A DNA stretch of 64,000 bases from Bacteroidia bacterium (GTDB taxonomy: Bacteria > Bacteroidota > Bacteroidia > B-17B0 > Aurantibacillaceae). The notes beneath the pieces were generated by a model. The model was not told where the DNA came from. It searched no databases and saw nothing but the letters and a program-made list of their open reading frames with translations. The first letter of the stretch is position 1. Every line of letters starts with the position of its first letter. The stretch is from positions 186,001 to 250,000 of the forward strand of contig JAEUTP010000027.1 in assembly GCA_016787705.1 (NCBI GenBank), read 5' to 3'. Shown here piece by piece: positions 42,891-51,520 of this stretch. A program made the position numbers and the translations under genes.

Positions 42891-42936
42891 TGTTGTTAAA
42901 ATTTCTAAAACAAAATCAATTAACTTAAGTCTTTGG

Positions 42937-42944
42937 TATATTTG
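42937..42944 (+). promoter_or_regulatory. Candidate -7 box for the TlpA-like gene
   Basis: TATATTTG matches TAnnTTTG, 16 bases before the ATG at 42961 and just after the gldN terminator. No clear -33 TTTG. Confidence 0.45.
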
Positions 42945-42960
42945 TTGTATACACTATTTC

Positions 42961-44082
42961 ATGAAAAAATCCCTTATACTTTTGTCGTTTTTAGCATTAG
43001 GAACCGCGTTCGCTCAAAAACAAATTCAGCCCAAAACATTTACCGTAAAAATTGATGGTACAATTCGTAATTATTTTGGTAAACAAATTTACATGCACCA
43101 TAAATGGGATGAAAAAAACTATACCGATTCTACTAAAATTACAAACGGAAAATTTTCGTTTAGTGTAAAAAGTATCGATCCTAATATGTACTGGTTTACG
43201 CTGACCAATGATATTAATCAACAACCAAATTATATCTTTTTTGCTGATGCCGAACCTCTTAAAGCAACAATAATTGCTGATTCAATAGCCTATTCAAATG
43301 TTACTGGTGGTCAAACGCAAAAAGATTATTTAGAGTATCGCACAATGATTAACGGTTTTGTTTCACAACAACAACAAATGCAAGCCGATTATAATACTGC
43401 TGCCCAAACAAACGATGCAACAGCCATGAACAGAATTCGCGACGAGTTTCAGGGGCTTAATGGTAAATTCATTGATGGTTTAAAAAACTTCGTTAAAACG
43501 CATTCTAAATCAGCAGTAAGTGGTTTTATAATCTATAATGATCTTAACAATCCAAACATTCCAATGGAAACTGTTATTGAAACTTTAAGCTATATTGATA
43601 AAAGTATTGAAAACACAAAATTTATTAAGCTGGCAACAAAACGTGTTGATGCTATTAAAGGCACAATCATTGGTAACAAAGCCACTAATTTTGCACAAGA
43701 AACTCCCGAAGGAAAAATGGTTAACCTAACCGATTTTAAAGGTAAATATGTACTTGTTGATTTTTGGGCAAGCTGGTGTGGCCCTTGCCGCCAGGAAAAC
43801 CCAAATGTTGTGGCCGCATACAATCGTTTTAAAGATAAAGGTTTTACCGTATTTGGAGTTTCATTCGATTCAAATAAAGCTGCATGGCAGGCCGCTATTG
43901 CAAAAGATAATTTAACATGGACGCACGTTAGTGATCTTAAAGGTTGGGGTAACGAGGCCGGTAAAATTTATAACATTACAAGTATTCCCCAAAATTTATT
44001 GTTAGATAAAGAAGGTAAGATCGTTGCAAAAAACCTGCGCGGCCCTGCTCTTGACGAAAAATTAGCCGAGCTAATTAAATAG
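42961..44082 (+). CDS. TlpA-family thiol-disulfide oxidoreductase (DUF4369-like N-terminus)
   Basis: A 373-residue exported protein: signal peptide 1-19 (ending TAFAQ), an N-terminal beta domain (residues ~25-130, FTVKIDGTIRNYFGKQIYM, typical of DUF4369), a helical middle, and a C-terminal thioredoxin domain. The redox motif is WCGPC (Cys273, Cys276) in DFWASWCGPCRQENP, with cis-Pro in TSIPQNLLLD. Such proteins reduce disulfides in the periplasm. ATG 42961 was chosen as it starts the signal peptide; an open frame upstream runs over the terminator. Confidence 0.88.
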   Translation: MKKSLILLSFLALGTAFAQKQIQPKTFTVKIDGTIRNYFGKQIYMHHKWDEKNYTDSTKITNGKFSFSVKSIDPNMYWFTLTNDINQQPNYIFFADAEPLKATIIADSIAYSNVTGGQTQKDYLEYRTMINGFVSQQQQMQADYNTAAQTNDATAMNRIRDEFQGLNGKFIDGLKNFVKTHSKSAVSGFIIYNDLNNPNIPMETVIETLSYIDKSIENTKFIKLATKRVDAIKGTIIGNKATNFAQETPEGKMVNLTDFKGKYVLVDFWASWCGPCRQENPNVVAAYNRFKDKGFTVFGVSFDSNKAAWQAAIAKDNLTWTHVSDLKGWGNEAGKIYNITSIPQNLLLDKEGKIVAKNLRGPALDEKLAELIK

Positions 44083-44103
44083 TCGTTTCTATCAAAAAAA
44101 AAC

Positions 44104-44111
44104 TAATTTTG
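44104..44111 (+). promoter_or_regulatory. Candidate -7 box for the PpiC/SurA-like gene
   Basis: TAATTTTG matches TAnnTTTG, 77 bases before the ATG at 44189, allowing a ~70-base leader. No -33 element is convincing. Confidence 0.35.
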
Positions 44112-44188
44112 CCTTTCAAATTTAATGTATGCCAAATCATACTTAAAAATGGTGTTAAGTATAAATAAAAATAAATTATCTATAAGTT

Positions 44189-46294
44189 ATGAAAATGAAT
44201 AAAGTTGTTGCGGTTGCTTTGGCTCTTGGAGCATTTGTAAATTACAGCAAAGCACAAGAACCTGTGGTAATGACTATTAATGGTAAGCCAATTTCGAAAT
44301 CTGAATTTGAAGCAGTTTATCGCAAAAATAATGGTAAAGAAGTTAATAATACCACTAAATCAGTTAATGAGTACGTTGATCTCTTCTCGCTTTTTAAAAG
44401 TAAAGTATTTGAAGCTGAAAGTATGGGATTGGATACATTAACATCATTTAAAAATGAGTTGGCAGGTTACCGTCGTCAATTAGCAGCACCTTATCTTACA
44501 GATAAAAATACAAACGAAAATTTATTGACAGAAGCATACAACCGAATGAAAACGGAAGTACGCGCCAGTCATATTTTAGTAAGGATAGATGAAACAGCTT
44601 TACCAAAAGACACATTGGAAGGTTGGACCCGTATTAGCATTATCAGAAATGCTGTAATGGGTAAAATGCCTACCGCTGCTGAAATAGCCGCTTACGATAA
44701 ACTTTTAAAAAATCAAAGCGAAGTTGCTAAAAACTTAAAAGGAAAAGACAGCTCTATTTATAAGGCAAAATTAAATTCAGTTAGATACCTGGCAGATTAT
44801 TATAAAAACGCAACCGATAAATTTATGGATATTGCTCCTAAAACAAGCGATGATCCATCGGTGGTTGATAACAGAGGAGATCTTAATTATTTTACAACCT
44901 TCGATATGATCTATCCTTTCGAAGTAGCTGCTTTTAATACAAAAGTAGGTGAGGTTAGCCCGATCGTAAGATCTCGTTTTGGTTACCATATTTTAAAGGT
45001 GTATGATAAACGCGAAAACCGCGGAGAGGTTTTTGTATCACATATCATGGCGGCATTTCCCAAAAATGCAACCGAGCAGGATAAAACAAATGCAAAAACA
45101 AAAATTGATGAGCTTTATGGTAAATTAAAGGCCGGACAAAATTTTGAAGAGTTAGCACGTCAATTTAGCGATGATAAACAAACAGGTGATAGAGGCGGAC
45201 AATTACAACCATTTAAAAGCGATGGCAAACGACCAAAAAGTTTTGAAGATGCAGCATTTGCTTTAAAAGCAAATGGAGATTATTCTCAACCGATAATGAC
45301 ACAATACGGTTGGCACATTATTAAACGCAATGAGGCAAAAGGAGTTCCGGCATTTAATGATATTAAGAACGAATTAAAAACACGTGTAGCACGCGATAGT
45401 CGTTCACAAATGGGCCGTGTGGCTTTAATTGAGCGTGTTAAAAAAGAAAATAATTTCAAAGAGAATTTAAAAAATCGTGATGAGTTTAGCAAGATAGTAG
45501 ATTCTACTTACCTTAAAGCCACATGGACAGCGGCACGTGCCGAAAAATTAGGTAATAAAGAGATATTTAACTTAGGCGGTAAGTCTTATACTCAAAACGA
45601 ATTTGCTAAATTTCTTGAAACACAGATGACTTTTAGAAGCCCTACTGATGTAAATGAAATAATGAAAGGCATTTACAAAACATGGGTAGAAGAAAGTATT
45701 GTAAATTTTGAAGATTCTCAATTAGAGAAAAAGTATGTTGATTTCAGAAACTTATTACGTGAATACCGCGATGGAATTTTATTGTTTGATTTAACTGATC
45801 AAAAAGTTTGGAGCAAAGCCGTAAAAGATACAACTGGCCTTAAAGAATTTTACGAAAAAAACAAGAACAATTACCTATGGGGCGAACGTGCTGAAGTAAC
45901 AACTTATAAATGTTTAGATGCTAAGGTTGCTAAAGATGTTAGAAAAATGTTAAAAGCAGGGAAAACCGAAAAAGAGATTGTTGAAACTATTAACAAGCCA
46001 TCGCAATTAAATTTAAGTGTTGAAAATGTAACATACTTAAAAGGTGAAAATAAAAATGTAGATAATAACTGGAAAGCTGGTGTGGTTGAAAAAGATATTA
46101 TAGACGAAAAAGAAAAGAAAACTTTTGTTATTGTTGTAAATAAAGTAATGCCAAAAGCACCTAAAACATTGGCTGAGAGCCGTGGTTTGGTAACAGCCGA
46201 TTATCAAACTTATTTAGAAAAAGAATGGTTGGATTACTTGAAAAAGAAATATGTTGTTACAGTTAATAAAGATGTAATAGAAACTATTAAATAA
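44189..46294 (+). CDS. Periplasmic PpiC-type peptidyl-prolyl isomerase/chaperone
   Basis: A 701-residue exported foldase with signal peptide 1-22 (ending YSKAQ) and SurA-like N-terminal helices beginning VVMTINGKPISKSEFEAVYRKN. Two parvulin domains are seen: one starting near residue 123 (EVRASHILVRID, VVDNRGDLNYF, RFGYHILKVYD) and one near 280 (VFVSHIMAAF, GDRGGQLQPF, YGWHIIKRNE). The long C-terminal helical part resembles chaperone regions of Bacteroidota PpiC proteins. It should help fold outer-membrane proteins, perhaps including the barrel encoded downstream. Followed by a terminator at 46314-46353. Confidence 0.92.
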   Translation: MKMNKVVAVALALGAFVNYSKAQEPVVMTINGKPISKSEFEAVYRKNNGKEVNNTTKSVNEYVDLFSLFKSKVFEAESMGLDTLTSFKNELAGYRRQLAAPYLTDKNTNENLLTEAYNRMKTEVRASHILVRIDETALPKDTLEGWTRISIIRNAVMGKMPTAAEIAAYDKLLKNQSEVAKNLKGKDSSIYKAKLNSVRYLADYYKNATDKFMDIAPKTSDDPSVVDNRGDLNYFTTFDMIYPFEVAAFNTKVGEVSPIVRSRFGYHILKVYDKRENRGEVFVSHIMAAFPKNATEQDKTNAKTKIDELYGKLKAGQNFEELARQFSDDKQTGDRGGQLQPFKSDGKRPKSFEDAAFALKANGDYSQPIMTQYGWHIIKRNEAKGVPAFNDIKNELKTRVARDSRSQMGRVALIERVKKENNFKENLKNRDEFSKIVDSTYLKATWTAARAEKLGNKEIFNLGGKSYTQNEFAKFLETQMTFRSPTDVNEIMKGIYKTWVEESIVNFEDSQLEKKYVDFRNLLREYRDGILLFDLTDQKVWSKAVKDTTGLKEFYEKNKNNYLWGERAEVTTYKCLDAKVAKDVRKMLKAGKTEKEIVETINKPSQLNLSVENVTYLKGENKNVDNNWKAGVVEKDIIDEKEKKTFVIVVNKVMPKAPKTLAESRGLVTADYQTYLEKEWLDYLKKKYVVTVNKDVIETIK

Positions 46295-46313
46295 TTTTAA
46301 AGCATATGTTATT

Positions 46314-46353
46314 AACCGGCTACCTTAAAATTTAAAGTAGCCGGTTTTTTTTT
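46314..46353 (+). terminator. Intrinsic terminator between PpiC and barrel genes
   Basis: A 10-bp perfect stem AACCGGCTAC / GTAGCCGGTT with a 13-base loop and a run of nine T. Its T-run ends only a few bases before the ATG at 46357. Confidence 0.88.
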
Positions 46354-46356
46354 ACA

Positions 46357-47391
46357 ATGAAAGTAAAAATTAAATATTCTCTTTTGTCACGTCGAGCGGA
46401 GTCGAGACGCTATCTGAATATTCTCTTTTTTGTACTTATTTTTTTTCACTCAATAAAAGCCCAAACTTTTGAAGTGGAGCAAATAGAGCAATTGTTCCGT
46501 CCGCGCCTGCGCGTTGAAACCAAATACATTTTTGATTCAAAAATAAGTGATACAACCGGTACATTTAATCAAAAAGAAGTGAATGGTGTTTTTACATTTC
46601 CAATTAAAACAAAATTCAATGCCAATGTTAATCTTGATCTTACAAGCTTAAAAATAAAAGATATATTAAAAAACAGTGTTAGGCTTAAAGCTTCTCAAAC
46701 GCTTGGTATACTTAGATTTACTGGCAGACAATTAAATATTGGTTTCGATAGCCTTCCTCAAAAAAACATTGCTAATGTAACAATGGGTGTTTTAGGTTTA
46801 CGTCTTTCAAAAAAATACCGTGTACAGTTTTATTCCGCCACAGTAACTATTGCAGAACAGGATAAAACGATCAATAACGCTGCACCCAGGTTTTCTGCTT
46901 TATTTGGCCAACTGCACCTACGTGGCTTAAAAAGAAATTTCTTTTATGGTATTGCCGCTACCTATAGCGATGGTTTATTTATTCCCGCACCTTTTTTTGG
47001 CGGCAGCGAACCAATTGGCAAACGTTTTGTTTTTAATTATACTTTACCGGCACAAATAAATATACAGTATAAAGACGATAAAACAACCTTAATAACCGCA
47101 GGCGCAAGTATTGATGCTTATCGCAATGGAATTTTGTATGTTTCAAAAAGAAAGAACCTGAGTTATTTTTCGGCGTTAACATATGCCAACATAAGATATA
47201 AATTCTCAAAAACGCTTGTAGGCAGAATTGAAGGTGGTTATGTTTTCTATCGTACCATTAAATACACAAAAACAGATAATGTAGTAACCGATTTTAGCCT
47301 TGCGCCAACACCTTATATACAAATTAGTTTTAGTGTTTTATTTGGCAACACTTTTTGGGAAAAAGTTTTTGATAATGTTATAAAAAATTAA
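46357..47391 (+). CDS. Putative outer-membrane beta-barrel protein with repeat insert at its start
   Basis: A 344-residue protein whose body alternates hydrophobic and polar residues as in a barrel (VRLKASQTLGILRFTGRQ, YRVQFYSATVTIAEQ, INIQYKDDKTTLITAGASI) and ends FSVLFGNTFWEKV. The signal-like stretch LNILFFVLIFFHSIKAQ (residues ~20-36) is preceded by an unusual basic section SLLSRRAESRR, encoded by a GC-rich segment flanked by a 13-bp direct repeat (46373-46385 and 46417-46429). ATG 46357 directly follows a terminator T-run. TTG at codon 10 is an alternative start. Family not recognised; position between two foldase genes suggests an envelope role. Confidence 0.65.
   Translation: MKVKIKYSLLSRRAESRRYLNILFFVLIFFHSIKAQTFEVEQIEQLFRPRLRVETKYIFDSKISDTTGTFNQKEVNGVFTFPIKTKFNANVNLDLTSLKIKDILKNSVRLKASQTLGILRFTGRQLNIGFDSLPQKNIANVTMGVLGLRLSKKYRVQFYSATVTIAEQDKTINNAAPRFSALFGQLHLRGLKRNFFYGIAATYSDGLFIPAPFFGGSEPIGKRFVFNYTLPAQINIQYKDDKTTLITAGASIDAYRNGILYVSKRKNLSYFSALTYANIRYKFSKTLVGRIEGGYVFYRTIKYTKTDNVVTDFSLAPTPYIQISFSVLFGNTFWEKVFDNVIKN
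46373..46429. repeat. 31-bp GC-rich insert flanked by 13-bp direct repeats
   Basis: AATATTCTCTTTT occurs at 46373-46385 and again at 46417-46429. Between them are 31 bp (GTCACGTCGAGCGG..CTATCTG), much richer in G+C than the surroundings, including near-palindromic GTCGAGCGGAGTCGAG. The unit period is 44 bp. Confidence 0.7.
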
Positions 47392-47411
47392 ATTACTTTT
47401 AAAGAATAAAA

Positions 47412-48269
47412 TTGCGCTTTAGTATCTACATATGTATTTGTCTTTTTACTATTTCCTGCAACAAAGGAAATGATAAAGAAGAAGCAGTTTCAAAACCTGT
47501 TGCAAAAGCAGGTAACGAAGTTTTGAGCCTGGATGATTATAAAGAGAATTATATATCTATTGAATCTGTTAAAGACAGTGCTATTCTTGCAAAAAAATCA
47601 ATCGAAAACTGGGCCATTGAATCGCTTTTTTACCAGGAAGCAATGAGCAAATTGGTAGAAGACGAAATTGAGATAGACAAGCAGGTAGAAGCCTATAAAA
47701 AATCACTTGTAAATTATATTTATCAATCTAAATTGATAGAAGCCAATCTTGATACAAATATTACCAGGCGCGAAATAGAGCAATACTATAGCGATCATGA
47801 AGATAATTTTATCTTAAAAGAAAATATTGTAAAAGTGCATTACTTTAAAGTGCCTGTAAAAGCACCGGGTCTTGAAAAAATGAAACGCTTGTTACGCACA
47901 TATGTATATGCCCCAAAAGACGTTGAACCTTTAAAAACATTAGCCGTTCAAAATTCAGAAAACTTTTTTATGAACGATAGTACCTGGTTATATCTTGAAG
48001 ATATTAAAAAAGAAATTCCAAAACTTCGCGAACAACCTGATTTTAATTTAGGCCAGGGCAGAATAGTGGAGTTTACCGATGAACTGTATTATTATTACCT
48101 AAGAATTACTGAAGTAAAGGTTAAGAATGGACTTTCACCACTTACTTTTGAGAGACAGAATATTAAAAATTTTATTATTAATAAAAAGAAAACAGAATTA
48201 ATAAATCAATACAAATTTCAGTTGCTCGAAAAAGCTAAAGCAGAAAAGAAATTTGAGATTTATAAATAG
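47412..48269 (+). CDS. Lipoprotein related to PpiC-type isomerases
   Basis: A 285-residue lipoprotein. A TTG start at 47412 is required: it gives signal MRFSIYICICLFTISC with Cys16, and no in-frame ATG lies before it after the stop codon upstream. AKAGNEVLSLDDYKENY resembles the SurA-type N-terminal domain (trading GxxI/LxxxEF positions). The centre (VKVHYFKVPVKAPGLEKMKRLL, LGQGRIVEFTDELYYYYLRITEV) matches a reduced parvulin-like domain lacking clear active-site residues. Probably a membrane-tethered chaperone working with the 44189 product. Similar pairs of PpiC genes are common in this phylum. Confidence 0.75.
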   Translation: MRFSIYICICLFTISCNKGNDKEEAVSKPVAKAGNEVLSLDDYKENYISIESVKDSAILAKKSIENWAIESLFYQEAMSKLVEDEIEIDKQVEAYKKSLVNYIYQSKLIEANLDTNITRREIEQYYSDHEDNFILKENIVKVHYFKVPVKAPGLEKMKRLLRTYVYAPKDVEPLKTLAVQNSENFFMNDSTWLYLEDIKKEIPKLREQPDFNLGQGRIVEFTDELYYYYLRITEVKVKNGLSPLTFERQNIKNFIINKKKTELINQYKFQLLEKAKAEKKFEIYK

Positions 48270-48372
48270 TTTCCCAAAAACCGTTAAATCAAGTTTATTT
48301 TATCTTTCGTTAACAGTCTTTTTTAGCCATGCTTATTTGCATTAGTGATATTTGATTAAAATACCCCGAAGC

Positions 48373-49104
48373 ATGAAGGCAATTATTATTTTAGGTTTAA
48401 GTACATTGGTGCAAACTGCATTTTCGCAACAGCAGCAACAAATTCAAAGCCGTAACATTTTAGTAAATAATTTGAGTAATGTTAATTACGTTAATGTTGC
48501 TGCTTTAAGCAATGCACAGGTAAACTTTAATAATAATAAACAGAAGCAACAAGTGAGAAATGTTTCGCGCGCAACTCCTGCTCGCAGGGCAACACAGGCT
48601 AAAACCAATACTACTGTAGCAAGAAATACTACAACAGAGGTACGTCGTCGTTCACGACCAAAACCTCGAACTGTAAATACAACACCGGTAAATAATCCAC
48701 CGGCTCAGGTGCTAAATGTTATTTCTGTTCCCGAAACAAACAAAATGCTTAACGTAACCGATGTGAATGATTCTGCACAAAATCCGGGTTTAGCAAATGG
48801 CTTTGATGTTCAAACGCAAGGTGTTGCTAATGTTGCAAATGTAGATAGTAACCCCTTTGTTCAACAGCAAATCAATGAAACTAAAGAAAGTTTACAAATA
48901 AATACAAGCCCCGATCTTTCAATCAATTTAAAAGGTGCTTCGGTTGTTCGTTCAAGATCGGTTTCATCATCTTCCTCATCATCACGTTCAAGATCACATG
49001 TCTTCAGTAAAAAAATGGCAAAATTCAAACGTAATTTTTTTGGTAAGCTAGCCTCACATAAAAAAAGTAACCATCATATTGATCTTTGCTTTAACTGGAG
49101 GTAG
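48373..49104 (+). CDS. Exported Arg/Ser/Asn/Gln-rich low-complexity protein
   Basis: A 243-residue protein with signal peptide 1-19 (MKAIIILGLSTLVQTAFSQ). The mature chain is poor in hydrophobic residues: Gln/Asn-rich after the signal, then Arg-rich (VSRATPARRATQA, RRRSRPKPR), then a Ser/Arg block (RSRSVSSSSSSSRSRSH) and a basic end. It is highly positively charged and probably disordered. No family recognised. ATG 48373 was chosen over the TTG at 48352. It ends two bases before the convergent gene at 49107. Confidence 0.6.
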   Translation: MKAIIILGLSTLVQTAFSQQQQQIQSRNILVNNLSNVNYVNVAALSNAQVNFNNNKQKQQVRNVSRATPARRATQAKTNTTVARNTTTEVRRRSRPKPRTVNTTPVNNPPAQVLNVISVPETNKMLNVTDVNDSAQNPGLANGFDVQTQGVANVANVDSNPFVQQQINETKESLQINTSPDLSINLKGASVVRSRSVSSSSSSSRSRSHVFSKKMAKFKRNFFGKLASHKKSNHHIDLCFNWR

Positions 49105-49106
49105 AT

Positions 49107-49532
49107 TTAATTTTTACTTACTTTTATTCTATTGTATTCAAATATATTTTTTTTAGGATTATAGTATACAAATAATTTTTTTGAGCGCTCGTTTGTACTG
49201 TTTATTTGTATGTCTTTTAAAATCAACTCAAAATCAAATGCAAAATTATTTTCTCTATCTGTATTTGTTGAGAAAGCTATCTCTTCAGTATTTGTTTTTT
49301 CTGTGCCAATTATTAACGTATAGTTTTTGTTAAGTTTTAGTTCTGCTTCAATTTCGCTACCCCGGCCAGTGGTAGAGATTACTTTTTCGCAAATTAGTGT
49401 ATAATTTACTGAAATACTCATTAACTCTGAATTAAAGAATTTGCCACTTATTATAAGTGATTGCGATTTATATAGGTTGATATTAAACAAAAATAGAAGA
49501 AATATCACTGTTTTTAATTTTGAAGTTTTCAT
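49107..49532 (-). CDS. Uncharacterised small exported protein
   Basis: A 141-residue protein with signal peptide (MKTSKLKTVIFLLFLFNINLYKSQ). The rest is beta-rich (LIISGKFFNSELMSISVNYTLICEKV, ELKLNKNYTLIIGTEKT), similar in style to the small Ig-like periplasmic proteins of Bacteroidota, but no family was recognised. The stop is two bases from that of the convergent gene, with no visible terminator in between, so the transcripts probably overlap. Confidence 0.6.
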   Translation of the reverse strand: MKTSKLKTVIFLLFLFNINLYKSQSLIISGKFFNSELMSISVNYTLICEKVISTTGRGSEIEAELKLNKNYTLIIGTEKTNTEEIAFSTNTDRENNFAFDFELILKDIQINSTNERSKKLFVYYNPKKNIFEYNRIKVSKN

Positions 49533-49661
49533 GGCTATTTATTTTATTAAAGTAATTCATAAAATATGCCAAAATTTTAAACTCAATAATAACGGGCTTT
49601 TTCAAACGCTTTAAAGTTTGTATTTTCCAATAAATGGAAATAAGTTCCGGTTTTTGAAATT

Positions 49662-49696
49662 AAAAAAGCCATTACTTTTTCAATAATGGCTTTTTT
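49662..49696 (-). terminator. Intrinsic terminator of hppD
   Basis: A 13-bp stem AAAAAAGCCATTA / TAATGGCTTTTTT with a 9-base loop, followed by T on the minus strand, about 20 bp beyond the hppD stop. A smaller hairpin TTTCCA-ATAAA-TGGAAA lies nearby at 49624-49640. Confidence 0.85.
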
Positions 49697-49715
49697 TGAC
49701 TGATTAGATTTTAGT

Positions 49716-50876
49716 TTAAAGAGTTCCTCTTAAGGCTTGTTCTCTTTCTATAGATTCGAATAAGGCTTTAAAATTGCCGGCACCAAAACCTTTAGCACCC
49801 ATACGTTGAATTACCTCGTAAAATAAAGTAGGGCGATCTTCAACCGGTTTTGTAAAGATCTGTAATAGATAGCCTTCTTCATCGGCATCTACCAAAATAG
49901 AAAGTTTTTGCAGCTCTTTAATATCTTCTTTCATAATATCCATGTGTACGCCTAACCGTCTTGGAATATCATCGTAATAAGCTTGTGGAGGTGGTGGTAA
50001 GAACTCAACCCCACGCGCTTTTAATTCAGAAACGGTTTTAATGATATCATCTGTAGCAAGTGCCAAATGTTGTACACCGGCACTTTCATAAAAATCAATA
50101 TACTCTTCTATCTGCGACTTCTTTTTTCCTTCGGCAGGTTCGTTAATAGGAAATTTAATACGGCCGTTACCATTACTCATTACTTTACTCATTAGCGCAG
50201 AGTATTCTGTTGTAATTTGCTTATCATCAAAACTTAAAAAGTTTACAAAGCCCATTACATCTTCGTACCATTTTACAGTAGCATTCATTTGATTCCAACC
50301 CACGTTGCCAACCATATGATCAATAAATTTTAAACCTACCGGTGTAGGGTTGTAATCGCTTTTCCACTCTTTAAAACCCGGTAAAAATGCACCTTTATAA
50401 TTTTTACGCTCAACAAACATGTGCACAGTTTCACCATAGGTATAAATTCCTGAACGCACCACTTCGCCATGCTCGTCTTTTTCAACGGTTGGTTCCATAA
50501 AAGGTTTTGCGCCGCGTTTAGTTGTTTCTTCAAACGATTTACGAGCATCTTCCACCCAAAGCGCAATTACTTTTACACCATCTCCATGTTTTTTTACATG
50601 CTCGCCAATTGGCGAATTGCTGTTTAATGCCGTTGTTAATACAATGCGTATCTTATCTTGCTTTAATACATACGAGCAACGGTCTTTTAAACCTGTTTCT
50701 AAGCCTGCATAAGCGTAAGATTGAAAACCAAAGGCTGTTTTATAATAGTGAGCTGATTGTTTGGCGTTGCCAACATAAAACTCAACATAATCTGTTCCTA
50801 ACAAGGGCAAAAAATCCTGTGCACCTTCAAATATTTTTTCTAAACCGTATTCTACGTTTTTTATTTCTTTTGACAT
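49716..50876 (-). CDS. hppD: 4-Hydroxyphenylpyruvate dioxygenase
   Basis: A non-haem Fe(II) enzyme converting 4-hydroxyphenylpyruvate to homogentisate in tyrosine breakdown. The 386 residues match the family. The iron triad is visible as His187 (FIDHMVGN), His270 (GVQHLAL) and Glu354 (LFYEVIQR), and the C-terminal GAKGFGAGNFKALFESIE motif is canonical. No other tyrosine-degradation gene (homogentisate dioxygenase, fumarylacetoacetase) is next to it, which is unremarkable in this phylum. Ends at a strong terminator. Confidence 0.97.
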   Translation of the reverse strand: MSKEIKNVEYGLEKIFEGAQDFLPLLGTDYVEFYVGNAKQSAHYYKTAFGFQSYAYAGLETGLKDRCSYVLKQDKIRIVLTTALNSNSPIGEHVKKHGDGVKVIALWVEDARKSFEETTKRGAKPFMEPTVEKDEHGEVVRSGIYTYGETVHMFVERKNYKGAFLPGFKEWKSDYNPTPVGLKFIDHMVGNVGWNQMNATVKWYEDVMGFVNFLSFDDKQITTEYSALMSKVMSNGNGRIKFPINEPAEGKKKSQIEEYIDFYESAGVQHLALATDDIIKTVSELKARGVEFLPPPPQAYYDDIPRRLGVHMDIMKEDIKELQKLSILVDADEEGYLLQIFTKPVEDRPTLFYEVIQRMGAKGFGAGNFKALFESIEREQALRGTL

Positions 50877-51094
50877 TTCTAAATTTTTTTAATGATGAAT
50901 AAATTATCATCCCGATAACTATTGGGAGTAAATATTTACAAATTGTAAATAGAGTTTGCTATTATCTAACTCCACATAGCCATAGAAAGGGCTCTTAGTA
51001 TTTTGCGGTTTGTCATTACTAAATCAAATATAGCTATTAAAAAAATATGGCAAAAACTAAAATGTTCAGGAAAAGGCTTTTTTCTACTAAATTC

Positions 51095-51508
51095 TTAATT
51101 TAAACGATAAAAAAAGAAGAAAACAGCTGCCGCTGCCCACTTTTTATCTACATTTTTAGCATAACCAATAGTGGAGTAACTTTGGTTTTGTAAGGTGCCA
51201 TCGCTTTTTATATAACCAATGGTTGAATAGCTCTGATTTTGAACTGTACCATCACTTTTAATATAACCAATGGTTGAATAGCTTTGGTTTTGAATTGTAC
51301 CATCAGCCTTTATATAACCAACAGTTGAATAGCTTTGGTTTTGCACTGTACCATCTTTTTTAATATAACCAATGGTTGAATAGCTTTGGTTTTGTACCGT
51401 ACCATCTTCTTTTATATAGCCAACTGTACTATAGCTACTATTTTGAATGGTTTGCGCAAAGCTGCTAAGCGTTATAAAAGAAAATACAAATAAAATAAAC
51501 TTTTTCAT
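51095..51508 (-). CDS. Exported tandem-repeat protein (17-residue beta repeats)
   Basis: A 137-residue protein with signal peptide 1-18 (ending SSFAQ). The rest is about six copies of a 17-residue unit, consensus DGTVQNQSYSTIGYIKS, then a hydrophobic end AAAAVFFFFYRLN. Repeats of the DGTI-x-GYI kind are known in Bacteroidota small proteins described as five-fold beta-flower domains, which I propose as the fold without certainty. Copies are nearly identical in DNA, implying recent expansion or homogenisation. Function unknown. It lies 12 bases downstream of rimO on the same strand. Confidence 0.75.
   Translation of the reverse strand: MKKFILFVFSFITLSSFAQTIQNSSYSTVGYIKEDGTVQNQSYSTIGYIKKDGTVQNQSYSTVGYIKADGTIQNQSYSTIGYIKSDGTVQNQSYSTIGYIKSDGTLQNQSYSTIGYAKNVDKKWAAAAVFFFFYRLN
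51161..51466. repeat. 51-bp tandem repeats (about six copies)
   Basis: A period of 51 bp, marked by ATAACCAAT at 51161 and 51212 and by TGGTTTTG-type blocks, matches the 17-residue protein repeats. Adjacent copies differ at only a few positions. Confidence 0.85.
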
Positions 51509-51520
51509 GTTATTGTGGTT

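Noticed and set aside
51161..51466. Regularly spaced repeats that might suggest a CRISPR array
   Set aside because: The units are contiguous 51-bp coding repeats without unique spacers and translate into a 17-residue protein repeat.
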